A stretch of DNA of 64,000 nt from Candidatus Nitrosopolaris wilkensis (GTDB taxonomy: Archaea > Thermoproteota > Nitrososphaeria > Nitrososphaerales > Nitrososphaeraceae). Of the stretch, positions 22,623-31,744 are shown piece after piece; within the stretch, counting starts at the first letter, position 1; every line of letters starts with the position of its first letter. Location: contig QHBN01000013.1 of assembly GCA_003176995.1 (NCBI GenBank), positions 27,593 through 91,592 of the forward strand, in the 5' to 3' direction. Both the position numbers and the translations under genes were made by a program. The notes beneath the pieces are model-generated. The model was not told where the DNA came from and made no database searches. It saw nothing but the letters and a program-made list of their open reading frames with translations.

Positions 22623-23617
22623 TGCAATCCGTTAGAATAGGTTATAACCCAGGTAGCTTGTTATCGATGAAAGAGGTTCTTTTATTCTCAAAACTTGCTG
22701 ATCGCAGCATGGATGTTGATTCCTTGTGGGTTCCAGAATCTTGGGGGCGTGAGGCATTTTCCACTCTAGGTGCCATATCACAGATAACTAATCGTGTAAG
22801 GATTGGGACATCCGTTGTCAGCGCATTTGCTAGGACGCCAGCGACTGTGGCAATGGCAGCAACTACGCTAGATTTGCTCTCAGAAAATCGGACAGTCATA
22901 GGTTTAGGCGTAAGCACCGAAGCTATTGTCGAAAAGTGGCATGGGATAACATTTTCGAAACCTCTTCAAAGAATGCAAGAATATGTTGAGTGCCTTCGTC
23001 AAATGATAACTGGGGAGAAGGTCAACTATTCCGGGACATTTTTTAATGTCCAGAATTTCAAACTCCTATACAAACCCCCACGACGCTTTATTCCTATCAT
23101 GATGGCAGCTCTAAACAAGAAAATGATAGCGCTGTCTTGTGCTATTGCCGATGGAGTCTTGTTATATTTACGGCCATTAGAAGAGCTGAGGAGAACCGTT
23201 GCGCATATAAAATCCGCTACAAAAAATCTAGATCGACGGTTTGAAATTGCATGTGTCTTTATTGGGGCCGTATCAAATAAAGAACCTGAAAAAGCGCGCC
23301 AACGAGCTGCGAAGACTCTCGCCTTCTACATCGCGATAGGCAAATACTACAATGAGTTTCTTTCTACCAATGGCTTTGCTTCAGAAGTCCACCGAATTAC
23401 AGAAGAGTACAGGTTCAATGGAGTGGACGCTGCTACGAAATATGTTTCTGAAGAAATGTTAGATTCGCTCACAATATCCGGTAATTCCGAGCAGTGCATA
23501 CATTCTATTCGAAGATTTTATTCATGTGGAATTTCTTTGCCCATTATACAGGTCAATCCCGTCGGCGATTCAGAAACTTCTTTTAGGGAGATGCTCTCAA
23601 CTTTTCCCAGTGCATAA
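22622..23617 (+). CDS. luciferase-like (LLM) F420-dependent oxidoreductase, methylene-H4MPT reductase-like
   Basis: DSLWVPESWGREAFSTLGAISQITNRVRIGTSVVSAFARTPATVAMAATTLDLLSENRTVIGLGVS. Confidence 0.87.
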   Translation: MQSVRIGYNPGSLLSMKEVLLFSKLADRSMDVDSLWVPESWGREAFSTLGAISQITNRVRIGTSVVSAFARTPATVAMAATTLDLLSENRTVIGLGVSTEAIVEKWHGITFSKPLQRMQEYVECLRQMITGEKVNYSGTFFNVQNFKLLYKPPRRFIPIMMAALNKKMIALSCAIADGVLLYLRPLEELRRTVAHIKSATKNLDRRFEIACVFIGAVSNKEPEKARQRAAKTLAFYIAIGKYYNEFLSTNGFASEVHRITEEYRFNGVDAATKYVSEEMLDSLTISGNSEQCIHSIRRFYSCGISLPIIQVNPVGDSETSFREMLSTFPSA

Positions 23618-24716
23618 AGTAGCGATAGCAGGTTATGCTACAACTAAATTCAGGCGAAAGTCAGAGACATCCTTGTTCGAGATCGCTTGTGAGCCGTGCC
23701 GGAACATCCTAGCAGAGTACGAGATCTTAAAAAAAGAAATCGACGCGGTACTGTTTTCAAGCTGTTCTGTGGAGCAATACAGTTCCTCTATTATTTCCGA
23801 GATGTTAGGATTGAGTCCAAAAATCTCTCACCGGATAGATAATTTGTGCAACTCTGGAACAAATGCTATTGCGTGTGCCTTTTCCTATATTGCTTCAGGT
23901 CTCTGTGATTCTGCGTTGGTGGTTGGAGCTGAAAAGATTGACACACCTGGTCGCAGGCTTACTTGGGACATTACTAGAGGAGAATATGGCCTTCCCGTAC
24001 ATTGGGCTGGACTCTTCGCCAAGGCACATATGAGAAAGTATGGCACTACGGAAGAACAGATGGCGATGGTCTCGGTAAGGAACCATTTGAAAGCTGCCAA
24101 AAACCCTGATGCTTTATTCGGTGAGCCAATAACATATGATGAAGTATTAAACTCGAGGCAGATAGTACCTCCGATAAAGCTGCTAGATTGTTCATCTCTT
24201 TGTACTGGGTCATCTGCGATACTACTAGTTTCGGATAAGAAGGCTAGGAAGATTTCGGAGAATCCTATCTGGATACGAGGAATCGGACAACAAACCAACT
24301 GTGCTAGTTTCAGCAAGGTTGCAAACGATCTTACTTCTATCCATGCTGCCAAACAGGCTTCAGCGGATGCCTATAGAATGGCAGCGACCGATCCTCTCAG
24401 TATCGACGTGGTCGAGCTACATGATGCCTTTACAATCCTTGAAATCCTAGCATATGAGGATCTTCATTTTGCAAAAAAAGGCGAAGGTGGAAAATTTGTG
24501 AATCAGGAGGAGATCTCGATAAATCCCCGCGGTGGAATCCTTGGTTGTGGTCACCCCATAGGTGCAACTGGCGTAGCGCAAGTGGCTGAAATAGCTATGC
24601 AGTTAGATGGAAATGCAGGCCTAAGACAAGTAAAAGGATGTAAAACAGGTCTAGTTCACAATCTCGCAGCAGCAGGCACATCTGCAACCGTCTTGATTCT
24701 AGGAATAGACCAATGA
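23610..24716 (+). CDS. thiolase family protein (acetyl-CoA acetyltransferase-like)
   Basis: GTG start at 23610 (VHKVAIAGYATTKFRRKSE); CNSGTNAIACAFSYIASGLCDSALVVGAEK; VVELHDAFTILE; NPRGGILGCGHPIGATGVAQ. Confidence 0.9.
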   Translation: MHKVAIAGYATTKFRRKSETSLFEIACEPCRNILAEYEILKKEIDAVLFSSCSVEQYSSSIISEMLGLSPKISHRIDNLCNSGTNAIACAFSYIASGLCDSALVVGAEKIDTPGRRLTWDITRGEYGLPVHWAGLFAKAHMRKYGTTEEQMAMVSVRNHLKAAKNPDALFGEPITYDEVLNSRQIVPPIKLLDCSSLCTGSSAILLVSDKKARKISENPIWIRGIGQQTNCASFSKVANDLTSIHAAKQASADAYRMAATDPLSIDVVELHDAFTILEILAYEDLHFAKKGEGGKFVNQEEISINPRGGILGCGHPIGATGVAQVAEIAMQLDGNAGLRQVKGCKTGLVHNLAAAGTSATVLILGIDQ

Positions 24717-25063
24717 GGAAATTTTATGATTTCATCAGGAGAGGGGAGTTTAGAGTCGCAGTTTGCAAAAACTGTAGAAAAAAAATATGGCCTCCAACAG
24801 AATTTTGTTGCGATTGTTTTTTCGAAACAAGCTTAGAGAAAATCGAAACGACAGGAACGTTAATCGAGTGTACAACCTCTCATATTTATGACCGTGAAGA
24901 TTTGTATGGCGTTGTGGATATGCAGGGCATTAAACTGATTGGATCGTTACCTGCTAATACACATCCTGGAACGAAAGTCCGAATGGTTGAATGCGGAATA
25001 CGAGAAAGTGGATGTCTTTTTTACCATTTCGACACATGCAAAAGAAGACAGTCGTCCTGTTAG
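24713..25063 (+). CDS. Zn-ribbon/OB-fold DUF35 protein (thiolase partner)
   Basis: CKNCRKKIWPPTEFCCDCF zinc ribbon; ATGA overlap with the thiolase gene. Confidence 0.88.
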   Translation: MRKFYDFIRRGEFRVAVCKNCRKKIWPPTEFCCDCFFETSLEKIETTGTLIECTTSHIYDREDLYGVVDMQGIKLIGSLPANTHPGTKVRMVECGIRESGCLFYHFDTCKRRQSSC

Positions 25064-25111
25064 AGTTTAAAAAGGCTTAATACAGGAAATATACCATGTG
25101 AGTGGTAAGAA

Positions 25112-25474
25112 ATGAGCTATGACAGGTTTGTTGATGAGAGGCTACTCTCAAGCCGTGATGCTCTAAACAAGTTCCAAATAAAGATGAAGGTATTGGACTT
25201 TGATGAAAACGCCAGAGACTTCTCTCAGAGGTTTGGACGGCGATTGTTGGTGAAGAAAACCCTGCTAACAATAAAACACATCCTAACGGAAGAAATTGAG
25301 GAAAGGGAATTGGATGTGGAAGAACTTGAAAAGCGAATGCGGAAAGAAAGACTTTTTTCATCTTCAAACAGATGGATTTCGCCGAGTGAAATCAAAAATG
25401 GGTATATATTGGCCAGCAGACATTTGGATTTGCTCTCAGACGCGATTGCACTTGACGTTGTAGTGTTCGAATAA
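25112..25474 (+). CDS. conserved hypothetical protein
   Basis: 120-aa charged ORF of normal composition. Confidence 0.5.
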   Translation: MSYDRFVDERLLSSRDALNKFQIKMKVLDFDENARDFSQRFGRRLLVKKTLLTIKHILTEEIEERELDVEELEKRMRKERLFSSSNRWISPSEIKNGYILASRHLDLLSDAIALDVVVFE

Positions 25475-25512
25475 TGGCCTGTGTGCATCTTTCATGCATT
25501 GTGATTGTAACG

Positions 25513-25616
25513 CGCCGCTGATCAGACTCGAACTGATGACCCACTGGTTAACAGCCAGCTGAACTCCAATGTGAAATCACATATGAATTTGCTCTACCAT
25601 GCTGAGCTACAGCGGC
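25513..25616 (-). tRNA. tRNA-Asn(GTT) with 30-nt intron (25559-25588) at position 27/28
   Basis: Acceptor GCCGCTG/CAGCGGC with G73; T-arm ATCAG-TTCGAGT-CTGAT; anticodon loop CTGTTAA. BHB: central helix GAGC/GTTC, bulges AAA and AGC. Splicing restores stem ACTGG/CCAGT. Confidence 0.9.
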
Positions 25617-25718
25617 GCACTATGCAGCAAATTCAAGCACAAAATAAATGTTATGATAGGTTGTACTATAAAGACCTATATTTCAGAACTCGAATATTGA
25701 ACGTTACAAAAGACAGAG

Positions 25719-26273
25719 CTAAATTCCTCTTTCTTTTGAATATATGTATAAACCGTCAAGAAAAACCCTTTGGTCTTTTCCTTTCATCTTTGTTGATTGC
25801 TCTATATTCGCAGCAGTCTGAGAGACGTCCTCCAAACTTGGACCTTGCACAAGCACATCCTCGCCAACGACTGTAACCTTTGTAGCTTCCCCTACTATTT
25901 GAGATGTACGCGGAGACCTTTCACCGAAATAGTTTTCTATATTGACTTTGTCTCCTCTGAGTTTCACTGACATCGGAAAATGAGCCGATACTATTTTTAA
26001 CTTGTATGTAAAGCCCTTCTCTACCCCAGTTAGCATATTTCGTATTATGCTTCTGACCGTATTTGTTATTGCAAGGTCTTTCTTTCTCCTGCCATAAGGT
26101 CGTATTACAATCTTCTTGTCTTGAACGAGTACAACAACCGGTATCCTCATAATGTTCTTTTTCAGTTTTCCGAGTCTGCCCTCGACAATAATTACATTGT
26201 CAAGAATTTCTGCCTTTATATTCTCAGGTATTTGAAGTTCTGCTCTAATTTCTTCTTCAGAAGATATAACCAA
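25719..26273 (-). CDS. rpl6: 50S ribosomal protein L6
   Basis: Sequence match by recognition and operon position. Confidence 0.93.
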   Translation of the reverse strand: MVISSEEEIRAELQIPENIKAEILDNVIIVEGRLGKLKKNIMRIPVVVLVQDKKIVIRPYGRRKKDLAITNTVRSIIRNMLTGVEKGFTYKLKIVSAHFPMSVKLRGDKVNIENYFGERSPRTSQIVGEATKVTVVGEDVLVQGPSLEDVSQTAANIEQSTKMKGKDQRVFLDGLYIYSKERGI

Positions 26274-26649
26274 TTAAGACCCCTCCTATCCCTTGTTCTT
26301 GGGCTTCGTGATGAGATAATATGCCCGCGCTAGTAGATACAAGAATTAAACCCATGTTATACGCAGGCAGAAATCGTCTTTCCCAATTTAGATAGCTGTT
26401 TTTCTTTACACTGAAACGGGGGGTTATGATTCCACACTTGTTAATCTTTGCCAGTAACTGAATTCTGAATTTTCCTGCCCTTCCGTCGTCGATTTGTTCG
26501 AATTCGCCAATATACTGATGCTTTTGCATTACACGCAGGATGTCGCTCGAAAACCTTGACGCGGGAATCACTATGCACTCCTTCTTTCTTCGAGATTCAT
26601 TGTTATATATCGTAGTAAACAGATTGGACAAAACATTTAGTGCTGGCAT
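26257..26649 (-). CDS. rps8: 30S ribosomal protein S8
   Basis: PALNVLSNLFTTIYNNESRRKKECIVIPASRF; GLILVSTSAGILSHHEAQEQGIGGVLIGYIF. Confidence 0.95.
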   Translation of the reverse strand: MPALNVLSNLFTTIYNNESRRKKECIVIPASRFSSDILRVMQKHQYIGEFEQIDDGRAGKFRIQLLAKINKCGIITPRFSVKKNSYLNWERRFLPAYNMGLILVSTSAGILSHHEAQEQGIGGVLIGYIF

Positions 26650-26665
26650 CTCTTAATCACCCGAC

Positions 26666-26851
26666 TTACTCAAATTTATTGAAGCCCAAGCTGAGAGCTA
26701 CTTCCCTAAAACATTGCCTGCAAAGCATTAGATCATACTGTTGAATAAGGCCCGTATATGAACCACATCTTTTACACCACCTAGTTCCTTTCCCATGCGC
26801 AAGTTTTTTCCTTCCCGTTTCCGAATAGTCTCGGGGTTTAGGTGTGATCAT
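26666..26851 (-). CDS. rps14: 30S ribosomal protein S14
   Basis: CKRCGSYTGLIQQYDLMLCRQCFREVALSLGFNKFE. Confidence 0.94.
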   Translation of the reverse strand: MITPKPRDYSETGRKKLAHGKGTRWCKRCGSYTGLIQQYDLMLCRQCFREVALSLGFNKFE

Positions 26852-27378
26852 ATTATCTCAGCCCCGAACTGTTTTTGAAAGAATTGAATCGCATCATCCT
26901 TTGTTATCCTGTGTCCCTTACCAATATTCCTATGAACTCTTTTCTTTGCAATAGTGTATCCTGGCCTAGTAAGTGCGATACTGACATCCATGCCAAAGAT
27001 ACCTATATCTGGATTGTATTTAGTGTCTGGGAGATCAATGTGTTCATGAATCCCCATAGACAAATTTCCGAAGTTATCGAAAGAAGACGCCTTGAGGCTA
27101 TTCCTCTTTGCCGCCATTGTACGTTGCAGGAACTGAAGAGCTGCGTCACGTCTAAGAGTCACCATGGCAGCAATAGGCTCACCCTTATGAATGCCAAAAT
27201 CTCGAACGCTATTTCTGGCTCCTCGGACTGTCGGCCTTTGCCCCGTTAACTCTTCTAGCCCACGTTTAGCTTTTTCTAAAGGTTCTCCTGATTTTCCTAC
27301 CCCAATATTGACGACTACCTTGCCAACGATAATCCTTGTCATGGGATTTGTATTTACTTCAGTTGAGCTTTGATTCAA
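26848..27378 (-). CDS. rpl5: 50S ribosomal protein L5
   Basis: VVNIGVGKSGEPLEKAKRGLEELTGQRPTVRGARNSVRDFGIHKGEPIAAMVTLR. Confidence 0.95.
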   Translation of the reverse strand: MNQSSTEVNTNPMTRIIVGKVVVNIGVGKSGEPLEKAKRGLEELTGQRPTVRGARNSVRDFGIHKGEPIAAMVTLRRDAALQFLQRTMAAKRNSLKASSFDNFGNLSMGIHEHIDLPDTKYNPDIGIFGMDVSIALTRPGYTIAKKRVHRNIGKGHRITKDDAIQFFQKQFGAEII

Positions 27379-27383
27379 ACTAA

Positions 27384-28100
27384 CTAATTCACCTTGATTA
27401 CCGGAGCTTCCAAGCCAACAGCCATGACGATATCAGTGGGTAGTTCGACTGATCTGCTCCCCAACGCCAGAATAACACGCTTTGGGAGTGAAAATAGTCC
27501 ATCTTTGATATCTTCTATTGTTCCAAAGCTACCTGCATTATCTCCGCTTGTGATCAGCCCTAAATTTCCTTTTTCGAATCTGACTGTGTTTTTGATTGTA
27601 AAATTCTGAAAGTCCAACAGACAGGTATCTCCTACCGATAGCGGTTGCTCACTAATCATGGTCTTTCCATCGTGAAAGCCGTATTGTAGCTTGCCGCCTT
27701 TCGTTGTGACCTTACTGGAAACTTTAACAAACTTTAACATTTTTTCGGCATCTTGTATCTCAACTGGAACCAACAATTTAGAACCCTTCGGAACAAACCG
27801 GTAGGATTGTCCTGTAGGGGTCAGTTCGATCACGTCCATCAGGCCCACGGGAAATTTTACATCCCTTCTCTGTATACCATCTACTTTTACTTTCCCTGCT
27901 GAGAGGATTGTTTTAGCTTCATGCATAGTGGTTGACACGCTTAGCACATCTCTAAGAATTATTCCAAGAGGGTATGACCAGTGTTTTCTGTGCGGACCGG
28001 GTGAAACCTTGAGCACGAATTGACTTTGCTTTCTCCGAATATTCCAGAATCTGGGTGCCAGTTGTCTCTTTAGTCTGGTGTCTCCTCCCTTCTTCCCCAT
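27384..28100 (-). CDS. rps4e: 30S ribosomal protein S4e
   Basis: MGKKGGDTRLKRQLAPRFWNIRRKQSQFVLKVSPGPHRKHWSYPLGIILRDVL. Confidence 0.95.
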   Translation of the reverse strand: MGKKGGDTRLKRQLAPRFWNIRRKQSQFVLKVSPGPHRKHWSYPLGIILRDVLSVSTTMHEAKTILSAGKVKVDGIQRRDVKFPVGLMDVIELTPTGQSYRFVPKGSKLLVPVEIQDAEKMLKFVKVSSKVTTKGGKLQYGFHDGKTMISEQPLSVGDTCLLDFQNFTIKNTVRFEKGNLGLITSGDNAGSFGTIEDIKDGLFSLPKRVILALGSRSVELPTDIVMAVGLEAPVIKVN

Positions 28101-28507
28101 TATGCTTTAGCCTCCCGTTTTTGCGTTTTCGGAGTATGCTTGGAATCTGTGCTCTCTTTGCTAAGGTTCGGATTGCGTTGGAGTTTATTCTTCCTGTATT
28201 TGTCATCCAGATTCAGTCCTGTTATAATCAGATTTGACGAATGGATCTGAACCTTCACATTTCCCCCTTTCACTTTCTCGCGTTGGATCCCTTCGATTGA
28301 TAATGTTCCTTTCTGCGTGTTAACTTTCTCCACTTTTCCTTCTATTCCGGAGTATTCACCACGGAGGACTCTAACACTGTCTCCCTTTACTAGTCTGCAA
28401 CTTCTACTACCATACTGTTCGCGCAGATTGTCTGAAAGCGTTGAACCTATCCTGGAGTCTCTTAAGTGACTCGGAACATGCAAAAGTTTTGGATTAATTT
28501 TTGCCAT
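28100..28507 (-). CDS. rpl24: 50S ribosomal protein L24
   Basis: KGDSVRVLRGEYSGIEGKVEKVNTQKGTLSIEGIQREKVKGGNVKVQIHSSNLIITGLNLDD (KOW). Confidence 0.94.
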   Translation of the reverse strand: MAKINPKLLHVPSHLRDSRIGSTLSDNLREQYGSRSCRLVKGDSVRVLRGEYSGIEGKVEKVNTQKGTLSIEGIQREKVKGGNVKVQIHSSNLIITGLNLDDKYRKNKLQRNPNLSKESTDSKHTPKTQKREAKA

Positions 28508-28520
28508 AATTCAATCGCGC

Positions 28521-28955
28521 TCAGACTATAAGCGACGCAAGGTTCGCTATCCTTGGCCATTTTTCAGCGGCTTCAGCAGCAACTGGACCCTTTATGTCGG
28601 TTCCCTTGATTTCGCCTTCGGGCGTTACTAAAACTGCAGCGTTATCTTCGAATGATAAGCGAACGCCGTTGAGCCTCTTGATGGCATATTTTTGCCTAAT
28701 AATCACAGCTCCGAATATCTGCTTGCGTAGTTCGGCGGCGCCCTTTTTGACAGTCACCGTGACCAAGTCGCCCACTGCGCCTGCAGGCAGTCTTGAATGT
28801 CTACCCTTGTATCTGCCAACTTGTGCTATACGCAAGACCTTCGCGCCTGTGTTATCCGCACAAACTAATTCTGCTGTTATTGGGAGAACCCTTGTGATGT
28901 ACGGCCGGAATTCTTCAACTCCTTTGGCTGAAACTGCCCTTGTCTTAGGTGCCAA
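28521..28955 (-). CDS. rpl14: 50S ribosomal protein L14
   Basis: CADNTGAKVLRIAQVGRYKGRHSRLPAGAVGDLVTVTVKKG. Confidence 0.95.
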   Translation of the reverse strand: MAPKTRAVSAKGVEEFRPYITRVLPITAELVCADNTGAKVLRIAQVGRYKGRHSRLPAGAVGDLVTVTVKKGAAELRKQIFGAVIIRQKYAIKRLNGVRLSFEDNAAVLVTPEGEIKGTDIKGPVAAEAAEKWPRIANLASLIV

Positions 28956-29280
28956 TTCCTTCGATTCCCTCGATTACGACAAACGAAACAGTCTTCGATA
29001 ATGGTCTGCATTCAGCAATTGTTATTTCGTCACCCTCTGTGACATCAATGCATTCTGGAAGATATGCATGTACTCTTGATCTGCTTCTTTCATAACGCTG
29101 ATATTTGGCCACTTGGTGTGGAAATTCTCTTGAAACAACAACCATATTCTTTGCCTTAGCACTAACAACTATTCCAGATAAAAGCTTCCCCCTTACAGAA
29201 AGTTTACCGTGAAAAGGACATAGGATGTCAGCACAAGCTTTCCGTGGAGGAGTAACTGCAATGCCAAAATTCCTAGCCAA
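28945..29280 (-). CDS. rps17: 30S ribosomal protein S17
   Basis: CPFHGKLSVRGKLLSGIVVSAKAKNMVVVSREF. Confidence 0.93.
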   Translation of the reverse strand: MARNFGIAVTPPRKACADILCPFHGKLSVRGKLLSGIVVSAKAKNMVVVSREFPHQVAKYQRYERSRSRVHAYLPECIDVTEGDEITIAECRPLSKTVSFVVIEGIEGIGT

Positions 29281-29291
29281 TTCTATTCAAC

Positions 29292-29585
29292 TCAGTGAGT
29301 ACGCGCGACACGATCTTCTGGTCTTCCGATAAGAGATGGACCCCTTATAAAGCAAGCGCTGGACGGGAGGAGCACTCTCATCTTCTCTGCTGAGATTTTT
29401 GATATCTTCTTCGGTCCTGCACTTGTCATTAAGGTAATCATATTTTTGGTTTCGAAGATAATAGTTCCGGATAAGCCAAGGATCGTGGGTTGGGGGCTGG
29501 TTATGATGGTTGCACCAAGACCGATGAGCTCGTGTGAGAGAATATTCTTAGGTGTTATCATGGTTTTTCTTAGAACCTCTTTCAT
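29292..29585 (-). CDS. rnp1: RNase P protein component 1 (Rpp29/Rnp1)
   Basis: ITPKNILSHELIGLGATIITSPQPTILGLSGTIIFETKNMITL; standard archaeal position between L29 and S17. Likely start MITPKN at 29561. Confidence 0.88.
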   Translation of the reverse strand: MKEVLRKTMITPKNILSHELIGLGATIITSPQPTILGLSGTIIFETKNMITLMTSAGPKKISKISAEKMRVLLPSSACFIRGPSLIGRPEDRVARTH

Positions 29586-29769
29586 TGAGAATAGTCATTA
29601 TCCGAGCAATATCCCTTCGAATCCAACGTATATCCCCAGTCTGTTTTTTTAGGGTGCCTTTCGCGCCTTCGGCCCTAAGTTTTGCCAAATCCGCGTTTAA
29701 TTCGGACAATTTGTCGGTCAAATCGGGATGGTTCATTTCCCGTAGGGTTTTTAGTCTAAGTCTGGCCAT
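29548..29769 (-). CDS. rpl29: 50S ribosomal protein L29
   Basis: LRLKTLREMNHPDLTDKLSELNADLAKLRAEGAKGTLKKQTGDIRWIRRDIARIMTILNE. Confidence 0.92.
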   Translation of the reverse strand: MARLRLKTLREMNHPDLTDKLSELNADLAKLRAEGAKGTLKKQTGDIRWIRRDIARIMTILNERGSKKNHDNT

Positions 29770-30505
29770 TTGTATTTCCCTGAGCTACTATTGTTCCCCT
29801 ATCTGTTTGTCTAGGCTTTAAGGCAACATCTCCAGCAGCCGTAGCAGGCGTCGTACTTTGTTCAGCACCTACGTCGGTAGGAATTTGAGATTGCGCTGAA
29901 TCAACCTGCGTGGAGGATTCTGAGAACTCGAACTCTTGCGGAAGCTCACCTTTCAACGCAATCCTTAATTGTATGCCCATCAGCCCCATTTTTGTCAAAA
30001 CCGAGGTAATTCCGATCCGAACAATTTGCTCAGCAAGATGGCCGCTTTTGGGCATCACTCCTGAGGAGTGTTTTTCAAAGTGAGCACGTTCGCTTCGAAG
30101 TTTTCCCGCAATCGATACCTCCACCCCTAGCGCTCCAGCATTCATAATCGTATTCATTGACCACATGGCTGCCCTTCTAAAGGCGGTACCCCTTTCTATT
30201 AATTGAGCAATCCTATTGCACATAATTTTTGGATTCAGTTCAGGAACAGACACTTCAAGGACAGATATTTGTGGATTCGTCAAACCAAATTTCTCCTCAA
30301 GTTTAGTCGTCAGGTCTTTAATACCTGTTCCCTTTCTACCAATAACTAGACCAGGTCTTGTAACATATAGCGTTATCCTAGTACCTATAGGTGTTTTCTG
30401 AACCTCTACGTCTCCGTAGCCTGCGTCCTTCAGCGTTGAGGCCAAGTATTCATCTAACTCTAGGTTGCGATAGTTATTTTTCATCACGTTCTTAACGGCG
30501 CTCAA
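29756..30505 (-). CDS. rps3: 30S ribosomal protein S3
   Basis: KH-domain motif VIGRKGTGIKDLT; GVEVSIAGKLRSERA. Confidence 0.95.
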   Translation of the reverse strand: MSAVKNVMKNNYRNLELDEYLASTLKDAGYGDVEVQKTPIGTRITLYVTRPGLVIGRKGTGIKDLTTKLEEKFGLTNPQISVLEVSVPELNPKIMCNRIAQLIERGTAFRRAAMWSMNTIMNAGALGVEVSIAGKLRSERAHFEKHSSGVMPKSGHLAEQIVRIGITSVLTKMGLMGIQLRIALKGELPQEFEFSESSTQVDSAQSQIPTDVGAEQSTTPATAAGDVALKPRQTDRGTIVAQGNTNGQT

Positions 30506-30507
30506 TA

Positions 30508-30978
30508 TTATGCTAAACCTTCCTTTGCTACCAATTCTATATGGACTAACATGCCGATTTTTGGGCTTGCTCTTCCCATTGCCCTCGGAGTAAATCGTTC
30601 AAGCTTTGTCCCTCTGTGAACGACGGCACTTACAATTCTGAGTCTATCAAGATCCATACCCTTGTATTCAGCATTGGATTCCAGATTATCAAGAAGTTTC
30701 AAGAATTCTTTAGCGGTTTTTTGAGGAAACCTACCTGCAAAAAAGCCATCTTGTATGTTTGATCTATGGGCCACCTCGTTGTTGTACCGCCTATATGGAA
30801 CTGCAAGCCTCTTAGCGATAACATTTTCTAAAAACTCCCGCGCTTTCTCGATTGAATATCCCTTAATTGCTATAGCGACTTCTCTTGAGTGTTTTGGGGA
30901 AATGTTTTTTTCTCTTAGAGCCGCCCTCACATGCTTGGTTTTGTCAAATTGCTGAAAGGCGTACGAATAATTTGGCAT
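30508..30978 (-). CDS. rpl22: 50S ribosomal protein L22
   Basis: Start MPNYSYAFQQ at 30978; GYSIEKAREFLENVIAKRLAVPYRRYNNEVAHR. Confidence 0.93.
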   Translation of the reverse strand: MPNYSYAFQQFDKTKHVRAALREKNISPKHSREVAIAIKGYSIEKAREFLENVIAKRLAVPYRRYNNEVAHRSNIQDGFFAGRFPQKTAKEFLKLLDNLESNAEYKGMDLDRLRIVSAVVHRGTKLERFTPRAMGRASPKIGMLVHIELVAKEGLA

Positions 30979-30985
30979 GTGAGAT

Positions 30986-31393
30986 TCACTTAAGTGGTAC
31001 GTAGAGCGAGGATCTGGATGCTCCGACGCCAGGAGCGCCATGTTGTACTCTTCTATTAGTTATCGCATATTCACCAAGATAATGTCCTATCATTTCCGCC
31101 TTTATATTAACTGCAAAAAATTCTTTCCCATTGTGAACTTTAACACTCAGCCCTATCATGTCAGGCAGAATAATCATATCACGGACATGGGTCTTTAATT
31201 CACCTTTGAGCTTACCTTCTCGTGCTAATTTTATCTCTTCACGTAATTTTCTCTTTGCATCGTTCATGTATTTTCCAACTCTCTTATCAAGGGATCTTCG
31301 AACACGTGCATTTAAAAGTGGAATTAATGCTTCAATAGATAACGTTTGTAATTGCTCAGGCGAATAGCCTTTGAATTTGAATTCCCGAACCAA
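30986..31393 (-). CDS. rps19: 30S ribosomal protein S19
   Basis: KTHVRDMIILPDMIGLSVKVHNGKEFFAVNIKAEMIGHYLGEYAITNRRVQHGAPGVGASRSSLYVPLK. Confidence 0.95.
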   Translation of the reverse strand: MVREFKFKGYSPEQLQTLSIEALIPLLNARVRRSLDKRVGKYMNDAKRKLREEIKLAREGKLKGELKTHVRDMIILPDMIGLSVKVHNGKEFFAVNIKAEMIGHYLGEYAITNRRVQHGAPGVGASRSSLYVPLK

Positions 31394-31444
31394 CTAATTC
31401 TGCCACTTGTCTGCTACTTTTAAATCTAACGAGACATGAAGATG

Positions 31445-31744
31445 TTACACAAGGCCCAAACTTGTTGCAAGGTCCCTTGCTCCTTCCGCTGTGGCGAATT
31501 TCACTATTGCTTTCTTGCCTCGAATACTCCTGAGTGTATTAACATCCTGTACCTCCACTTCGTAAAGACTTTTCAATGCAGCCTTGATGTGCTTCTTAGT
31601 TGCTTGATGATCCACTATGAATATTATCATATTCTGGCCTTCTATTAGATTGAATGCTTTTTCAGTGATGTAGGGTTTGATAATTATCCTCCTAGCTTCT
31701 TCGGCACTCATGTTTTCTAGCGGTTTCGCGCGATTACTACTCAT
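31445..31744 (-). CDS. rpl23: 50S ribosomal protein L23
   Basis: IIKPYITEKAFNLIEGQNMIIFIVDHQATKKHIKAALKSLYEVEVQDVNTL. Confidence 0.95.
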   Translation of the reverse strand: MSSNRAKPLENMSAEEARRIIIKPYITEKAFNLIEGQNMIIFIVDHQATKKHIKAALKSLYEVEVQDVNTLRSIRGKKAIVKFATAEGARDLATSLGLV

